This document shows positions 49,825 through 59,847 of a stretch of 64,000 bases of DNA, piece after piece; positions within the stretch are counted from its first letter, which is position 1, and each line of letters begins with the position of its first letter. A program made the translations under genes and the position numbers. The stretch is from Bacteriovoracaceae bacterium. GTDB taxonomy: Bacteria > Bdellovibrionota > Bacteriovoracia > Bacteriovoracales > Bacteriovoracaceae. The notes beneath the pieces were generated by a model, which worked only from the letters and a program-made list of their open reading frames with translations, was not told the origin of the DNA and did not search any database. The stretch is taken from the NCBI GenBank assembly GCA_023701435.1, contig JAMPXB010000010.1, positions 1 to 64,000 of the forward strand, in the 5' to 3' direction.

Positions 49825-51363
49825 ATGAACGTTTTCAATTTAACAGGTACTAATTTAACCCTTGAAGATCTCGCCTACATTGCCAAAGCAAAAACTGGTC
49901 AGGTCAAATTACAGATCGATCCAGAAGCCTGGAAGAAAATGCATCAATCCCGTGAAGTGGTGATGAATATCGTCAAGAAGGGCAAGCCCGTCTACGGTAT
50001 CAATACTGGCTTTGGCGCCCTCGCCTCCAAACAAATTGCCGTCGAAGATTTAGAGCAACTTCAATACAACTTGATTCGCTCCCATTGCACTGGTGTGGGC
50101 CGACCTTTTAGCCGCGAAGTAACTCGCGCTATCATGCTCGCTCGTGCCAACTGCTTAATTCAGGGTTTCTCTGGCGTCACACCAGAAACCATCGCCCTCC
50201 TCCTGGACTTTATTAATCATGGTATTAATCCGGTTATTCCTGAGAAAGGATCAGTCGGCGCTTCTGGTGACTTGGCCCCACTTTCCCACATTGCCCTGGC
50301 CTTAATTGGTGAAGGTGAAGTGGAATATGAAGGTAAGATGGTGAAGTCGGACTTTGCTATTCACCAAATCGGCAAGGAACCAGCCAAACTTGGACCCAAA
50401 GATGGTCTCGCCTTAATTAACGGAACTTCCGTCATGCTGGCACTAGGAACTTTGGCGCTAGTAGAAGCAAAGAAAATCGTTAAACTTGCTGATATCATCT
50501 CCTGCTTAACTCTCGATGCTGTTCGCGGAACTTCTGCCGCTTTTGATGAGCGTATCTCTATGCTTAAGCCTCAACCGGGACAGGTTGATGTTTCCCGCAA
50601 TTTATTAAAGCTCATCAATGGTTCTGAAATTGCTGTCTCTCACAAGGATGATGGTAAAGTTCAAGATCCATATTCCCTTCGTTGTATTCCTCAAGTCCAT
50701 GGCGCTTGCAGGCAAACTCTTCGCCACACCGAAGAAGTTTTAAATATCGAGCTGAACTCAGTTACTGATAACCCGTTGGTGTTCATCGAAACTGGTGATG
50801 TAATTTCTGGCGGTAACTTCCACGGTGAAGCCCTGGCCTTAACGATGGATTACCTGGCAATGGGTCTTTCAGAAATCTGTAACATCGCTGAAAGAAGAGT
50901 TGAGAAGATGATGAATCCTCACTTCTCTGATCTTCCAGCATTCTTAACTAAGAACTCCGGTCTTAACTCGGGTCTAATGATTGCTCATGTAACCATGGCG
51001 GCGCTGGCCTCCGAGAATAAGTACCTTTGTCATCCGGCTTCAGTTGATTCCATCCCAACATCAACTGATAAAGAAGACCATGTTTCTATGGGTGTGACAT
51101 CTGGTAGAAAACTGCATGAAGTGGTCAGCAACGTTCAGTACGGCCTGGCCATTGAACTTCTGTGTAACACTCAGGGAATTGAATTCCTCCGTCCGATGAA
51201 ATCATCTGCGGCGCTGGAAAAAGTTGTCACACTAGTGAGAAAGCATGTGGAGCCAATTGAAAACGACCGCACTTTCCATAAAGATATCGAAAATTTAACT
51301 AAACTCATCCAAACCGAAGAGATCATCCAGGAAGTTGAATCAATTACTGGTGTTCTGGCCTAA
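49825..51363 (+). CDS. hutH: Histidine ammonia-lyase
   Basis: HutH deaminates L-histidine to trans-urocanate, step 1 of the Hut pathway. The MIO prosthetic group forms from A146-S147-G148 in GSVGASGDLAPLSH. Other family residues are in YGINTGFGAL and DAVRGTSAAFDE, and in VTDNPLVF. At 512 residues it has the usual length. hutU follows after 9 bp. AAGG is just ahead of the ATG. Confidence 0.97.
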   Translation: MNVFNLTGTNLTLEDLAYIAKAKTGQVKLQIDPEAWKKMHQSREVVMNIVKKGKPVYGINTGFGALASKQIAVEDLEQLQYNLIRSHCTGVGRPFSREVTRAIMLARANCLIQGFSGVTPETIALLLDFINHGINPVIPEKGSVGASGDLAPLSHIALALIGEGEVEYEGKMVKSDFAIHQIGKEPAKLGPKDGLALINGTSVMLALGTLALVEAKKIVKLADIISCLTLDAVRGTSAAFDERISMLKPQPGQVDVSRNLLKLINGSEIAVSHKDDGKVQDPYSLRCIPQVHGACRQTLRHTEEVLNIELNSVTDNPLVFIETGDVISGGNFHGEALALTMDYLAMGLSEICNIAERRVEKMMNPHFSDLPAFLTKNSGLNSGLMIAHVTMAALASENKYLCHPASVDSIPTSTDKEDHVSMGVTSGRKLHEVVSNVQYGLAIELLCNTQGIEFLRPMKSSAALEKVVTLVRKHVEPIENDRTFHKDIENLTKLIQTEEIIQEVESITGVLA

Positions 51364-51372
51364 GGAGAACGT

Positions 51373-53031
51373 ATGTCAAATATTCCTCTACCTCCTACGG
51401 GAGATAAACTTACTTGTAAGGGTTGGCACCAGGAAGCGGCTCTTCGCTGCCTCTTAAATAACCTCCATCCGGATGTGGCCGAAGACCGTGAAAACCTCAT
51501 CGTTTATGGTGGTAACGGTCAGGCAGCTCGTAACCATAAAGCACTGAACGACATCATTCATTCTTTGCAAAATCTTGAAAACAACGAAACCCTGATCGTG
51601 CAATCAGGAAAACCGGTAGCGATATTCCCGAGTAATCCCCAGGGTCCAAGAGTCTTGATTGCTAACTCTAACCTCGTTCCTAACTGGGCCAACTGGGATC
51701 ACTTCAATAAATTGAAAGACGAAGGCCTCATGATGTACGGCCAGATGACTGCTGGCTCATGGATCTACATCGGCTCACAAGGAATTCTCCAGGGAACTTA
51801 TGAGACGTTCATGGCCGCTGCCCGTAAGCACTATGGAGAAGGAGCAACTCTCAAAGGTAAGCTCGTTCTAACTGGTGGTATCGGCGGTATGGGTGGAGCA
51901 CAACCGCTAGCAGTGAAAATGGCAGACGGTGTTTGTCTTTGCTGTGATGTCGATGTGACTCGTATTGAGAAACGACTTAAGACCAAGTATCTCGACGTGC
52001 TGGCCAACTCTTTTGATGAGGCGATTGAAATCGCTCTTAAAGCAAAAAATGAAGGCACCGCTCTTTCAGTTGGTGTAGTCGGAAACGGTTCTGAGTTTTT
52101 TGATTATGTTCTAAAAAAAGGCATCGTACCTGATCTGGTTACTGACCAGACTTCAGCTCACGATCCGCTCAATGGTTATGTTCCGGACAGAATGTCTTTG
52201 GCAGAAGCCACTTCATTAAGAAAAACTGATCCACAAAAATATACCAAACTCTCTTACGAAACTATGGGCCGTCATGTGGAGGCCATGCTGGCTTTCATGA
52301 AGAAAGGCTCCCATGTTTTTGATTACGGAAACAACCTGCGCGCAGGTGCGGAAAAAGTTGGTGTTAAAGACGCCTTCGCTTTCCCGGGTTTTGTGCCAGC
52401 TTATATCCGCCCACTCTTCTGCGAAGGCTCAGGCCCCTTCCGTTGGGTAGCCCTTTCGGGCGATCCGGATGACATTCGAGTTACCGACGAAGCCTTGAAA
52501 GAACTTTTCCCGGAAAACAAATCCATGATTAACTGGCTAGAGAAGGCCGGTAAAATGATTCAATTCCAGGGTCTGCCATCACGCATCTGTTGGTTAAAGT
52601 ATGGTGACCGTGAAAAAGCGGCGCTGCTCTTTAATAAACTTGTACGTGAGAAAAAAGTTAAGGCCCCAATCGTCATTGGTCGCGATCATCTGGATTGCGG
52701 ATCAGTAGCGAGCCCTAACCGTGAAACTGAATCGATGAAAGATGGCTCCGATGCTGTTTCTGACTGGCCACTTCTTAATGCCATGATCAATATCAACAAT
52801 GGCGCCAGCTGGATTTCCCTCCACCACGGCGGCGGAGTAGGTATGGGATTCTCACAACACTCCGGTATGGTGATTGTGTGTGATGGAACTGCCGAGATGG
52901 ATGAAAGACTTTCCCGTGTACTGAATTCTGATTCAGGTATGGGCATTGTCCGTCACGCCGACGCCGGCTATGACATCGCTTTAGATATCGCCAAGAAGCC
53001 AGAAACTAAAATCAAGTTTCCTTCTCTGTAG
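51373..53031 (+). CDS. hutU: Urocanate hydratase
   Basis: HutU uses NAD as electrophile to convert urocanate to imidazolonepropionate. It has [20 protein letters not shown] (NAD site), [16 protein letters not shown] and [31 protein letters not shown]. At 552 residues it has standard length. AAGGAGA precedes the ATG. Confidence 0.97.
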   Translation: MSNIPLPPTGDKLTCKGWHQEAALRCLLNNLHPDVAEDRENLIVYGGNGQAARNHKALNDIIHSLQNLENNETLIVQSGKPVAIFPSNPQGPRVLIANSNLVPNWANWDHFNKLKDEGLMMYGQMTAGSWIYIGSQGILQGTYETFMAAARKHYGEGATLKGKLVLTGGIGGMGGAQPLAVKMADGVCLCCDVDVTRIEKRLKTKYLDVLANSFDEAIEIALKAKNEGTALSVGVVGNGSEFFDYVLKKGIVPDLVTDQTSAHDPLNGYVPDRMSLAEATSLRKTDPQKYTKLSYETMGRHVEAMLAFMKKGSHVFDYGNNLRAGAEKVGVKDAFAFPGFVPAYIRPLFCEGSGPFRWVALSGDPDDIRVTDEALKELFPENKSMINWLEKAGKMIQFQGLPSRICWLKYGDREKAALLFNKLVREKKVKAPIVIGRDHLDCGSVASPNRETESMKDGSDAVSDWPLLNAMININNGASWISLHHGGGVGMGFSQHSGMVIVCDGTAEMDERLSRVLNSDSGMGIVRHADAGYDIALDIAKKPETKIKFPSL

Positions 53032-53039
53032 GATAAAAA

Positions 53040-54254
53040 ATGCTTAAAGCTTTAATAGATTTGAATGAAATTGTGACACTGAAAGGCGCCCATTCCAAAG
53101 AGGGGCGCCACTTAGTGGCGGATGATCTTTCAATCATTAAAGATGGGGCCATCGTTTACGATGAATCCAAAATTCTATGGGTCGGGGAAACTACCCGTCT
53201 ACCAGAACAGTACCGTAACCTTGCTCAAAGTATGAAGGGCCATGTACTGACTCCAGAAGTGGTCGACTCCCATACTCATATTGTCTTTGGTGGCGACCGC
53301 GCCCAGGAATATGCCGATCGTTTAAATGGTGTGAGCTATGAAGAAATCGCCAAGCGTGGCGGTGGTATTCTCTACACCATGAAACAAACCAATGAAGCAA
53401 GCCAGGAAGAATTATTTCAAACGGCCTGTGAGCGCATTGAACGTTTGCACTCTTATGGCATTGGGACCATTGAAATTAAATCCGGTTATGGACTTAATTT
53501 TGAGAAAGAATTTGAAGTCACTCTATTGATTGACCGCTTAAAGAAAAAGTACGCTCCGCGGATTCAGATTTTTAATACTTATCTCGCCGCTCATGATGTG
53601 CCCAAATCCTTTCAGTCATCAGCAGATTATATGGCAAAAGTAGTTATTCCTCTGCTGGAAAAACTCGCACCGCTAAAGGTGATCGATGCCGTTGATATCT
53701 TCCATGAAAAAAATTATTTCACGGCGGATGATGTCGAGCTGCTTTTTAATAAGGCCCAATCACTGGGTATTGCCTGCAAAACTCATGCTGATGAATTAAA
53801 TGACAATGATGGTGCTGCCCTCGCTATTAAGCATGGCGCTTTGTCGGCCGATCATCTGTTAAAAATTTCAAGCTCCGGCATTAAAGCACTCGCTGGTAGT
53901 CAAACTGTGGCGACCCTACTGCCGGGAACCGCTTTTTTCCTGGGAAAACCCCTGGCCCCGGGCCGTGCTCTTTTGGATGGCGGTGCGAAGGTGGCCATTG
54001 CCTCTGACTACAATCCAGGTTCTTGTCATTGCGATAACGTTCTCTTAGTAGCCTCTATGTCTGCTGCGCAGTTAAAGCTCAATCAAGCGGAACTGTGGAG
54101 TGGGATCACCCTCAATGCCAGCGCGGCTCTTGGTTTTAAAAATCAAGGGGCGATCATTCCGGGCATGAAACCTCGTTTCTCGTTATTTAAAACAGAAAGT
54201 CTTTCACACATTACTTATAACTGGGGAAGAAATTTCGCGGTTAGTTTGCCTTAA
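53040..54254 (+). CDS. hutI: Imidazolonepropionase
   Basis: HutI opens the imidazolone ring to give N-formimino-L-glutamate. The 404-residue amidohydrolase has PEVVDSHTHIVFGGDR (metal His), SGYGLNFEKE, CKTHADELND and AIASDYNPGSCHCDN. Nothing in the window encodes the next enzymes (HutG, HutF or FtcD), so formiminoglutamate handling must lie elsewhere. The end overlaps the convergent TlpA gene by 14 bp with no terminator. Confidence 0.97.
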   Translation: MLKALIDLNEIVTLKGAHSKEGRHLVADDLSIIKDGAIVYDESKILWVGETTRLPEQYRNLAQSMKGHVLTPEVVDSHTHIVFGGDRAQEYADRLNGVSYEEIAKRGGGILYTMKQTNEASQEELFQTACERIERLHSYGIGTIEIKSGYGLNFEKEFEVTLLIDRLKKKYAPRIQIFNTYLAAHDVPKSFQSSADYMAKVVIPLLEKLAPLKVIDAVDIFHEKNYFTADDVELLFNKAQSLGIACKTHADELNDNDGAALAIKHGALSADHLLKISSSGIKALAGSQTVATLLPGTAFFLGKPLAPGRALLDGGAKVAIASDYNPGSCHCDNVLLVASMSAAQLKLNQAELWSGITLNASAALGFKNQGAIIPGMKPRFSLFKTESLSHITYNWGRNFAVSLP

Positions 54255-54798
54255 GCGACTTATCAATCAGAGATAAAAATTCCGGATCCATGAAGTTGTG
54301 AAGCTTCTTATTCACATAAATGACTTTGCCTTGATGATAGACAATAGAGACGGGATAGGTCCTGATCAAAAACTTCTCGGCAACCCGTTCATAAGGGTCC
54401 TCAACCGATTCGAAATTTAATTTAAACTTAGCTTCAGTCTTCTTGATCAAATTGGCCTGATCTTCAGTATCACCGTTGATGCCAATGACCTTAACTTTAC
54501 CCTTATATTTTTCCTGAAATTCCACCAAGCTGGGGAATTCTTTTAAACAAGGTATGCACCAAGATGCCCAGAAATTAAGCAGGATAATAGGCGTCGGATC
54601 TTTCTTGAGTTCAATGGTCGTATTTTTAGTGGTCGTTAAATTAAGTGTTTGGAAATTAGTCTCATATACGGAGTACTTTTGTTTATCGGCATCGACTAAT
54701 TGTGCGTTACTATTAAAGGCATCCCATAGGATTTGGGTGGAAAGAAATCCACTAAAGGCCATAATAAAGAGAATAACGGGAATTAGTTTTCTGTTCAT
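54241..54798 (-). CDS. TlpA-like membrane-anchored thioredoxin
   Basis: A 185-residue thioredoxin-fold protein with an N-terminal anchor or signal (MNRKLIPVILFIMAFSGFLS) and redox motif WCIPC in LLNFWASWCIPCLKEFPSL. TlpA/ResA-like proteins reduce periplasmic disulfides, for example in cytochrome c maturation. It is divergent from the pilin-like gene (21 bp between starts). Confidence 0.88.
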   Translation of the reverse strand: MNRKLIPVILFIMAFSGFLSTQILWDAFNSNAQLVDADKQKYSVYETNFQTLNLTTTKNTTIELKKDPTPIILLNFWASWCIPCLKEFPSLVEFQEKYKGKVKVIGINGDTEDQANLIKKTEAKFKLNFESVEDPYERVAEKFLIRTYPVSIVYHQGKVIYVNKKLHNFMDPEFLSLIDKSLKAN

Positions 54799-54819
54799 CG
54801 TGACTCTAACTTACCCCAT

Positions 54820-55053
54820 ATGGATAGCTTTATGAAGCCCTGGAAGATGCTACCTTATTTAAAACTAAAAAAGTCGCTGGGCGAGCGTGGCCAGTCGATT
54901 GTGGAATTTGTCTTATTGCTGGCTGTTATCAGCGGCATTTCTTATGGTTTTGTCGCGCTCATGAATAAAAATGTAGCGCGATATTGGGAATATTCTGCCA
55001 ATCTAATAGTTAATGATAAGCCAGGTGGCCCTAAGGCCGTTTCCCTGGACTAA
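54820..55053 (+). CDS. TadE/Flp-like pseudopilin
   Basis: A 77-residue protein with the prepilin-like stretch LGERGQSIVEFVLLLAVISG, where Glu at position +5 after the Gly-like processing site and an adjacent apolar helix fit TadE or Flp pilins. The rest is short (NKNVARYWEYSANLI). There is no Tad apparatus nearby, so it may be a minor pilin or remnant. Its ATG at 54820 has no good ribosome site; an in-frame ATG at 54832 is another choice. glpK follows after 25 bp. Confidence 0.6.
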   Translation: MDSFMKPWKMLPYLKLKKSLGERGQSIVEFVLLLAVISGISYGFVALMNKNVARYWEYSANLIVNDKPGGPKAVSLD

Positions 55054-55078
55054 TAATTTTTGAATTAAGGACAGATTC

Positions 55079-56557
55079 ATGAATTTTATTTTGGCCATCG
55101 ACCAAGGCACAACCGGCACGACTTCTTTACTCATCGATGCCACTTCTCTGAAGATTCTCGACAAAGAAAAATCCGACTACCGTCAAATATATCCTAAACC
55201 AGGTTGGGTGGAGCATGACCTCGACGATATCTGGACTTCGGTTTCTCAGTCAGTTGGAGCTATACTAAAAAGAACGAAGATCAATCCTCAACATATCATC
55301 GGCATTGGTATCACTAATCAGCGGGAAACGACCTGCGCTTACGACAAAAAGGGTAAGCCGCTTCATCATGCTATTGTGTGGCAGGATCGACGAACAGCTG
55401 CCTACTGCGAAGAAAATGCTGAACGCTATAATCAGATTTGCCGTAAGAAAACCGGTCTGCCACTTGATCCTTACTTTTCAGGCTCTAAAATGCGTTGGTT
55501 CCTGGATCATGTCCCAGCTGTGAAAGTTGCTGCCGACCGAAAGGACCTGTGCCTATCAACGGTCGATACTTTCCTGGTTCACCGCCTGAGCGCAGGAACA
55601 AGTTATGTGACCGAGCCTTCCAATGCTTCTCGAACCATGCTGATGAATCTGAAAACATTTAACTGGGACAGTGAGCTTCTAAATTTCTTTGGTATCTCCA
55701 AGGAATTTCTTCCGGAGATCAGAGAATCATTCAGTAATTTTGGCGTGACTAAAAACGCTGGCATCCTCCCGGATGGTATTCCTATTCTCTCCATTTTGGG
55801 TGACCAACAAGCAGCACTTTTTGGTCAGGCCTGCGTTCGAGTTGGAGACATTAAATCCACTTATGGAACCGGTGCCTTCCTACTATTAAATACTGGTGAA
55901 AAGATTGTTCATTCAACCACCGGTCTTTTGACTACTGCCGCTTATGCTTTCCGTGGCCATAAAGTTTATGCCCTGGAAGGATCCGCCTATATCGCAGGCG
56001 CTGCTGTTCAATGGTTGCGAGATAATCTGAAGTCGATTAAATCATCTGCCGAGGTTTCGGAACTCGCCAGTCAGGTCACTGACTTATCAGAAATGGAACA
56101 TATTCTCTTCCTACCGTTTTTTACCGGGATCGGAACACCTTATTGGAATCCCCATGCTAAATCAGCGATCATCGGCCTCACCCGAGATACCCACAATGGC
56201 CACATTGCTCGCGCTTGTTTAGAAGGAATCGCCTTATCCCTCAATGATTCAGTTGCTAGCTTTAAAAAAGATTTTCCTCAACTCAATGATATTCGAGTTG
56301 ATGGTGGTGCCGCAGCCAATGATCTCCTGATGCAAATGCAGGCGAATTTCTCTCAGAAATCAATCCTAAGACCAGAGGTCATTGATACCACCGCTTTTGG
56401 CGTAGCCGTCGGTTGCTTAGTGGGATTAGGTGAGGTTGGCATTGAAGATATGGGCAAATTCTGGCGCCTGGAACGGGAATTCAACCCACAAGTTAGTTCT
56501 TATTACCAAAATAAGAAGGCCCTGTGGGATGAAACCATTAAGCGACTTTATCTTTAA
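55079..56557 (+). CDS. glpK: Glycerol kinase
   Basis: GlpK phosphorylates glycerol to sn-glycerol 3-phosphate. The FGGY-family protein (492 residues) has AIDQGTTGTTSLL, IGITNQRETTCAYD, IVWQDRRTA, STYGTGAFLLLNTG (ATP site) and DGGAAANDLLMQMQ. AAGGACA precedes the ATG. It fits use of glycerol from phospholipid turnover, in line with the lipase and patatin genes. radA is convergent, 2 bp away. Confidence 0.97.
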   Translation: MNFILAIDQGTTGTTSLLIDATSLKILDKEKSDYRQIYPKPGWVEHDLDDIWTSVSQSVGAILKRTKINPQHIIGIGITNQRETTCAYDKKGKPLHHAIVWQDRRTAAYCEENAERYNQICRKKTGLPLDPYFSGSKMRWFLDHVPAVKVAADRKDLCLSTVDTFLVHRLSAGTSYVTEPSNASRTMLMNLKTFNWDSELLNFFGISKEFLPEIRESFSNFGVTKNAGILPDGIPILSILGDQQAALFGQACVRVGDIKSTYGTGAFLLLNTGEKIVHSTTGLLTTAAYAFRGHKVYALEGSAYIAGAAVQWLRDNLKSIKSSAEVSELASQVTDLSEMEHILFLPFFTGIGTPYWNPHAKSAIIGLTRDTHNGHIARACLEGIALSLNDSVASFKKDFPQLNDIRVDGGAAANDLLMQMQANFSQKSILRPEVIDTTAFGVAVGCLVGLGEVGIEDMGKFWRLEREFNPQVSSYYQNKKALWDETIKRLYL

Positions 56558-56559
56558 GC

Positions 56560-57930
56560 TTATTTAAAAAGCAGATTTTTTAACTCACTGGCCTTGGTGA
56601 TACCAACGATGTCCAGTTTGTATTTACCTTTAAAGTCTTCAGCAGCGCGCTTAGAAGTGATGACCCGTTTGTAATTCATTTGGGCCACCTCTTTTAGGCG
56701 CATCTCCATCATCGGCACTGAACGCACTTCACCGGTCAGACCAACTTCTCCCAGAAAAAGTGTGTCGTTGGGTACCGGCGTCTGATAATAAGAACTAAGC
56801 AGTGAAGCGATGACGGAAAGATCATTTTCTCGCGTTGTGAGTTTCATGCCACCCACGACATTCACATAAATATCATTATAGGAAAGAGGAATTCCTAAAT
56901 ACTTATCAATCACTGCCACCAGTAGCGCCACCCGATTTGAATCGAGTCCCTGGGTTGTTCTTCGTCCCACAGCAAACTTGTTTTCCACTACCAGTGCCTG
57001 GATCTCTACAAAGAGTGAGCGGCTCCCTTCTAAAATACAAGTTAATGAGCGCCCGTATGAACCAGGAAGGGACTGCTCCAGAAAATACTGCGATGGATTT
57101 TTAATCTCCACCAGTCCCTTTTCCTGCATTTCAAAAATTCCCACTTCATTAGTATTTCCGAAACGGTTTTTCATCACTCGGAGCATCCGGTACTGACCGA
57201 GCTGATCACCTTCAAAGTAAATAACCGTATCCACCATGTGTTCCAAAATTTTTGGTCCAGCGATCTGCCCCTCTTTGGTCACGTGACCAATAATGAAACA
57301 AGTTAAGTCATAAGCCTTGGCATAATTCATCAACTCATAGGTCACTTCACGAATTTGCGTCAGCGTACCGGCTGCGGAATCAACCTGATTGGAGTGCGTG
57401 GTCTGAATGGAATCGAGTACTAAAAATTTGGGTTTTAATTCTTTAACTTGTTCTAGAATTTTCTGCCAGTTGGTTTCATTGAAAATATAAAAACCATTGT
57501 TATGCACACCCAGACGTTTTGAACGTTGAGCAACCTGGGATTCCGACTCCTCACCACTGACATAGAGAATGCGCTCATCACCATATTCATTAAGGAGTTT
57601 TCCGCACACCTCCATCAAGAGCGTGGACTTACCAATTCCTGGTTCACCGCCGATCAAAGTCAGGGAACCAATGGTAACTCCACCGCCCATCACCCGGTCA
57701 AATTCCCCGATCTTGGTGTAGTAGCGATGAACATTTTCATGCTCAATTTCATTAATGGTTTTGGGACGACTTTCCCGTCCGGAAATAGATTTGGGAGCTC
57801 CCTTACTGGGCTTGATGGTTTCTTCTTCTGAAAAAGAATTCCACTGATTACAATCGGGACATTTACCCAACCACTTGGCAGACTTGTATCCACACTCCTG
57901 ACAGGTAAAAACCGTTTTAATTTTGGCCAT
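56560..57930 (-). CDS. radA: DNA repair protein RadA
   Basis: RadA is a RecA-like ATPase helping branch migration in recombination. The 456-residue protein has an N-terminal C4 zinc finger (FTCQECGYKSAKWLGKCPDC), GGEPGIGKSTLLMEV (Walker A), the RadA motif KNRFGNTNE and a Lon-like C-terminal domain (VNVVGGMKLTTRENDLSVIA, FLGEVGLTGEVRSV). Standard length. GAGGGAT lies ahead of the ATG, within the end of ligA. Confidence 0.97.
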   Translation of the reverse strand: MAKIKTVFTCQECGYKSAKWLGKCPDCNQWNSFSEEETIKPSKGAPKSISGRESRPKTINEIEHENVHRYYTKIGEFDRVMGGGVTIGSLTLIGGEPGIGKSTLLMEVCGKLLNEYGDERILYVSGEESESQVAQRSKRLGVHNNGFYIFNETNWQKILEQVKELKPKFLVLDSIQTTHSNQVDSAAGTLTQIREVTYELMNYAKAYDLTCFIIGHVTKEGQIAGPKILEHMVDTVIYFEGDQLGQYRMLRVMKNRFGNTNEVGIFEMQEKGLVEIKNPSQYFLEQSLPGSYGRSLTCILEGSRSLFVEIQALVVENKFAVGRRTTQGLDSNRVALLVAVIDKYLGIPLSYNDIYVNVVGGMKLTTRENDLSVIASLLSSYYQTPVPNDTLFLGEVGLTGEVRSVPMMEMRLKEVAQMNYKRVITSKRAAEDFKGKYKLDIVGITKASELKNLLFK

Positions 57931-57931
57931 C

Positions 57932-59824
57932 TTATCCCTCGATCATTTTCATTAATTGCGCTTCATTAATTATTGGTACGCCTAAACTTTTGGCCTTCAC
58001 GAATTTACTGGAACTGCTTTCTTCTTCGTTGGTCACCAGATAGTTCAAATTCTTTGAAACCCCGGCAATAACTCCGCCGTTCATTTTAATCATTTTTTCA
58101 ATCTGTGGACGAGGCTGACTGAGTTCTCCAGTTAGGCAAAACTTAAGTCCAGAAAGAGGGCCTTCTCCAGAGGAGATTTCATCGGCCTTAACCACCACCC
58201 CGACACTTAACAGTTCTTCAATCAAGGACTGTTTCTTTTTAAGTGATTTCAGAATTGAGAGTGATGATTTCTCAGCAAAGCCCTCGATCTGAAGCATTTT
58301 ATCTAGCGTGATCTGCTGGATTTTCTCCAGCGTATTGTAGCCTTGAGCGATGATCTTTTCACTTTTGGCGATGGATACTCCCTCAACTCCGATGGCAGAA
58401 ATGAACTGGGCGAGTCCCAGTGATTTCGTTTTTTGAATATTCTCATACATTTTAGTGGCAAGTTTCTCTTTCACTTTATCAAGTAGAAGGAAATCATCTT
58501 TTTCCAGGCGGTAAAGATCAGGAATGCCCACCACCAGACCCTTGTTGATTAATTCATCAAGTCTTTTATCGGAGACATCATCAATGCCAGCCTTGTGAAC
58601 GTAATTTAAAATGACTTCTTTTACTTTGGCTGGGCAAGATTCATTTTCACAAAACAGCCAAATATCTTCGATCACTAGTTTTGAGTCACAGCTCGGGCAA
58701 TTTTCTGGATAAACAAACTTATTCTCAGAGCGCTCCACCACTCCTAAAAATTTTGGAATAACTTCCCCGGAACGAATAATTTCGATCTTATCGCCTGCTT
58801 TTAACTGAAAGTTTTGAACCATACCAAAATTATGCAAGGTCACTCTTCCAATAACGGCACCCGAGAGCTCAGTGGGCTCAATTAGTGCAACCGGAGTAAG
58901 GGTTCCGTTACGGGAAACACCCCATTCAATATCTTGGATGCGAGCGACCTTAGTCTCACCTTGAAATTTAAAGGCAAGCTTGTAGCGCGGATGATGGCTG
59001 GTTTCCCCTAATTCTTCGTGCAGTTTCAGATTATCATAAACCAGCACAAGACCATCGATCAGATAATCTCCACCAGACATAAAATCTTTGGCTTCTGCGA
59101 TTCTTTCCTCAAGTCCCTTTCCGCTTTTATGAACCAGATAATCCGGCGTCACAAAACCAAAACTTTTTAGCTTATCAAGCTTTTGATGTTCACGACTAAA
59201 CTTCTCTTCATTAATTAAGTCAAAAGCCTGGAAGCTTAAGTGACGGCTCAGCTGAATATTTTCTTTTCGACCCAGTAGACCTGCGACGATATTTCTTTGA
59301 GAGGTCGGCGCCTCAAGGCCCAAATCCTGCATTTCCTTAGAGAGAATAAAAAAGTTTTTTTCGATACAGAATACTTCCCCTCTGATTTCCAAATTTTGAC
59401 TACCAGGAATGTGCTTGGGTATATCAGGAATAAAAACCGCTTTCTTGGTAATGTTCTCTCCAAAAACACCGTCACCACGGGTCTTGGCGGTTACCAAATG
59501 ACCATTTTCATAAATCAGGGAACAGCTGGAGCCGTCGATTTTAAAAACAGAAACAACTTCTTCGTGGCCCACCCATTTTTTTAAATCATTTTCATCATAG
59601 GTTTTATCCAAGGAAAGCATCTTTCTTTGGTGTTCCACCTTGTTTAGGGTTTCGGTTTGCTTAAAACCCACAAGCTCTAGCACAGGATTGGCTGGATCCA
59701 GGGACTTTAGTTCATCTTCGTAGAGATCGTATTGTTCATCGGATATCTCGGCATGACCAAGATAGTAGCGTTCTTTGTGATGAAGGATGAGTTTTTCGAG
59801 TTCTTGAATTCTCTTTGTTTTCAT
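57932..59824 (-). CDS. ligA: NAD-dependent DNA ligase
   Basis: LigA seals nicks in DNA using NAD. The 630-residue protein has domain Ia, the adenylation site SVFKIDGSS with K95, an OB fold, a C4 zinc region (CPSCDSKLVIEDIWLFCENE ... CPAK), HhH repeats (about 430-540) and a C-terminal BRCT domain (ISSGEGPLSGLKFCLTGELS). It is 40 residues shorter than E. coli LigA, but all domains are present. radA follows directly. Confidence 0.96.
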   Translation of the reverse strand: MKTKRIQELEKLILHHKERYYLGHAEISDEQYDLYEDELKSLDPANPVLELVGFKQTETLNKVEHQRKMLSLDKTYDENDLKKWVGHEEVVSVFKIDGSSCSLIYENGHLVTAKTRGDGVFGENITKKAVFIPDIPKHIPGSQNLEIRGEVFCIEKNFFILSKEMQDLGLEAPTSQRNIVAGLLGRKENIQLSRHLSFQAFDLINEEKFSREHQKLDKLKSFGFVTPDYLVHKSGKGLEERIAEAKDFMSGGDYLIDGLVLVYDNLKLHEELGETSHHPRYKLAFKFQGETKVARIQDIEWGVSRNGTLTPVALIEPTELSGAVIGRVTLHNFGMVQNFQLKAGDKIEIIRSGEVIPKFLGVVERSENKFVYPENCPSCDSKLVIEDIWLFCENESCPAKVKEVILNYVHKAGIDDVSDKRLDELINKGLVVGIPDLYRLEKDDFLLLDKVKEKLATKMYENIQKTKSLGLAQFISAIGVEGVSIAKSEKIIAQGYNTLEKIQQITLDKMLQIEGFAEKSSLSILKSLKKKQSLIEELLSVGVVVKADEISSGEGPLSGLKFCLTGELSQPRPQIEKMIKMNGGVIAGVSKNLNYLVTNEEESSSSKFVKAKSLGVPIINEAQLMKMIEG

Positions 59825-59847
59825 CCCTTAGGTTTATCATTTTTATT

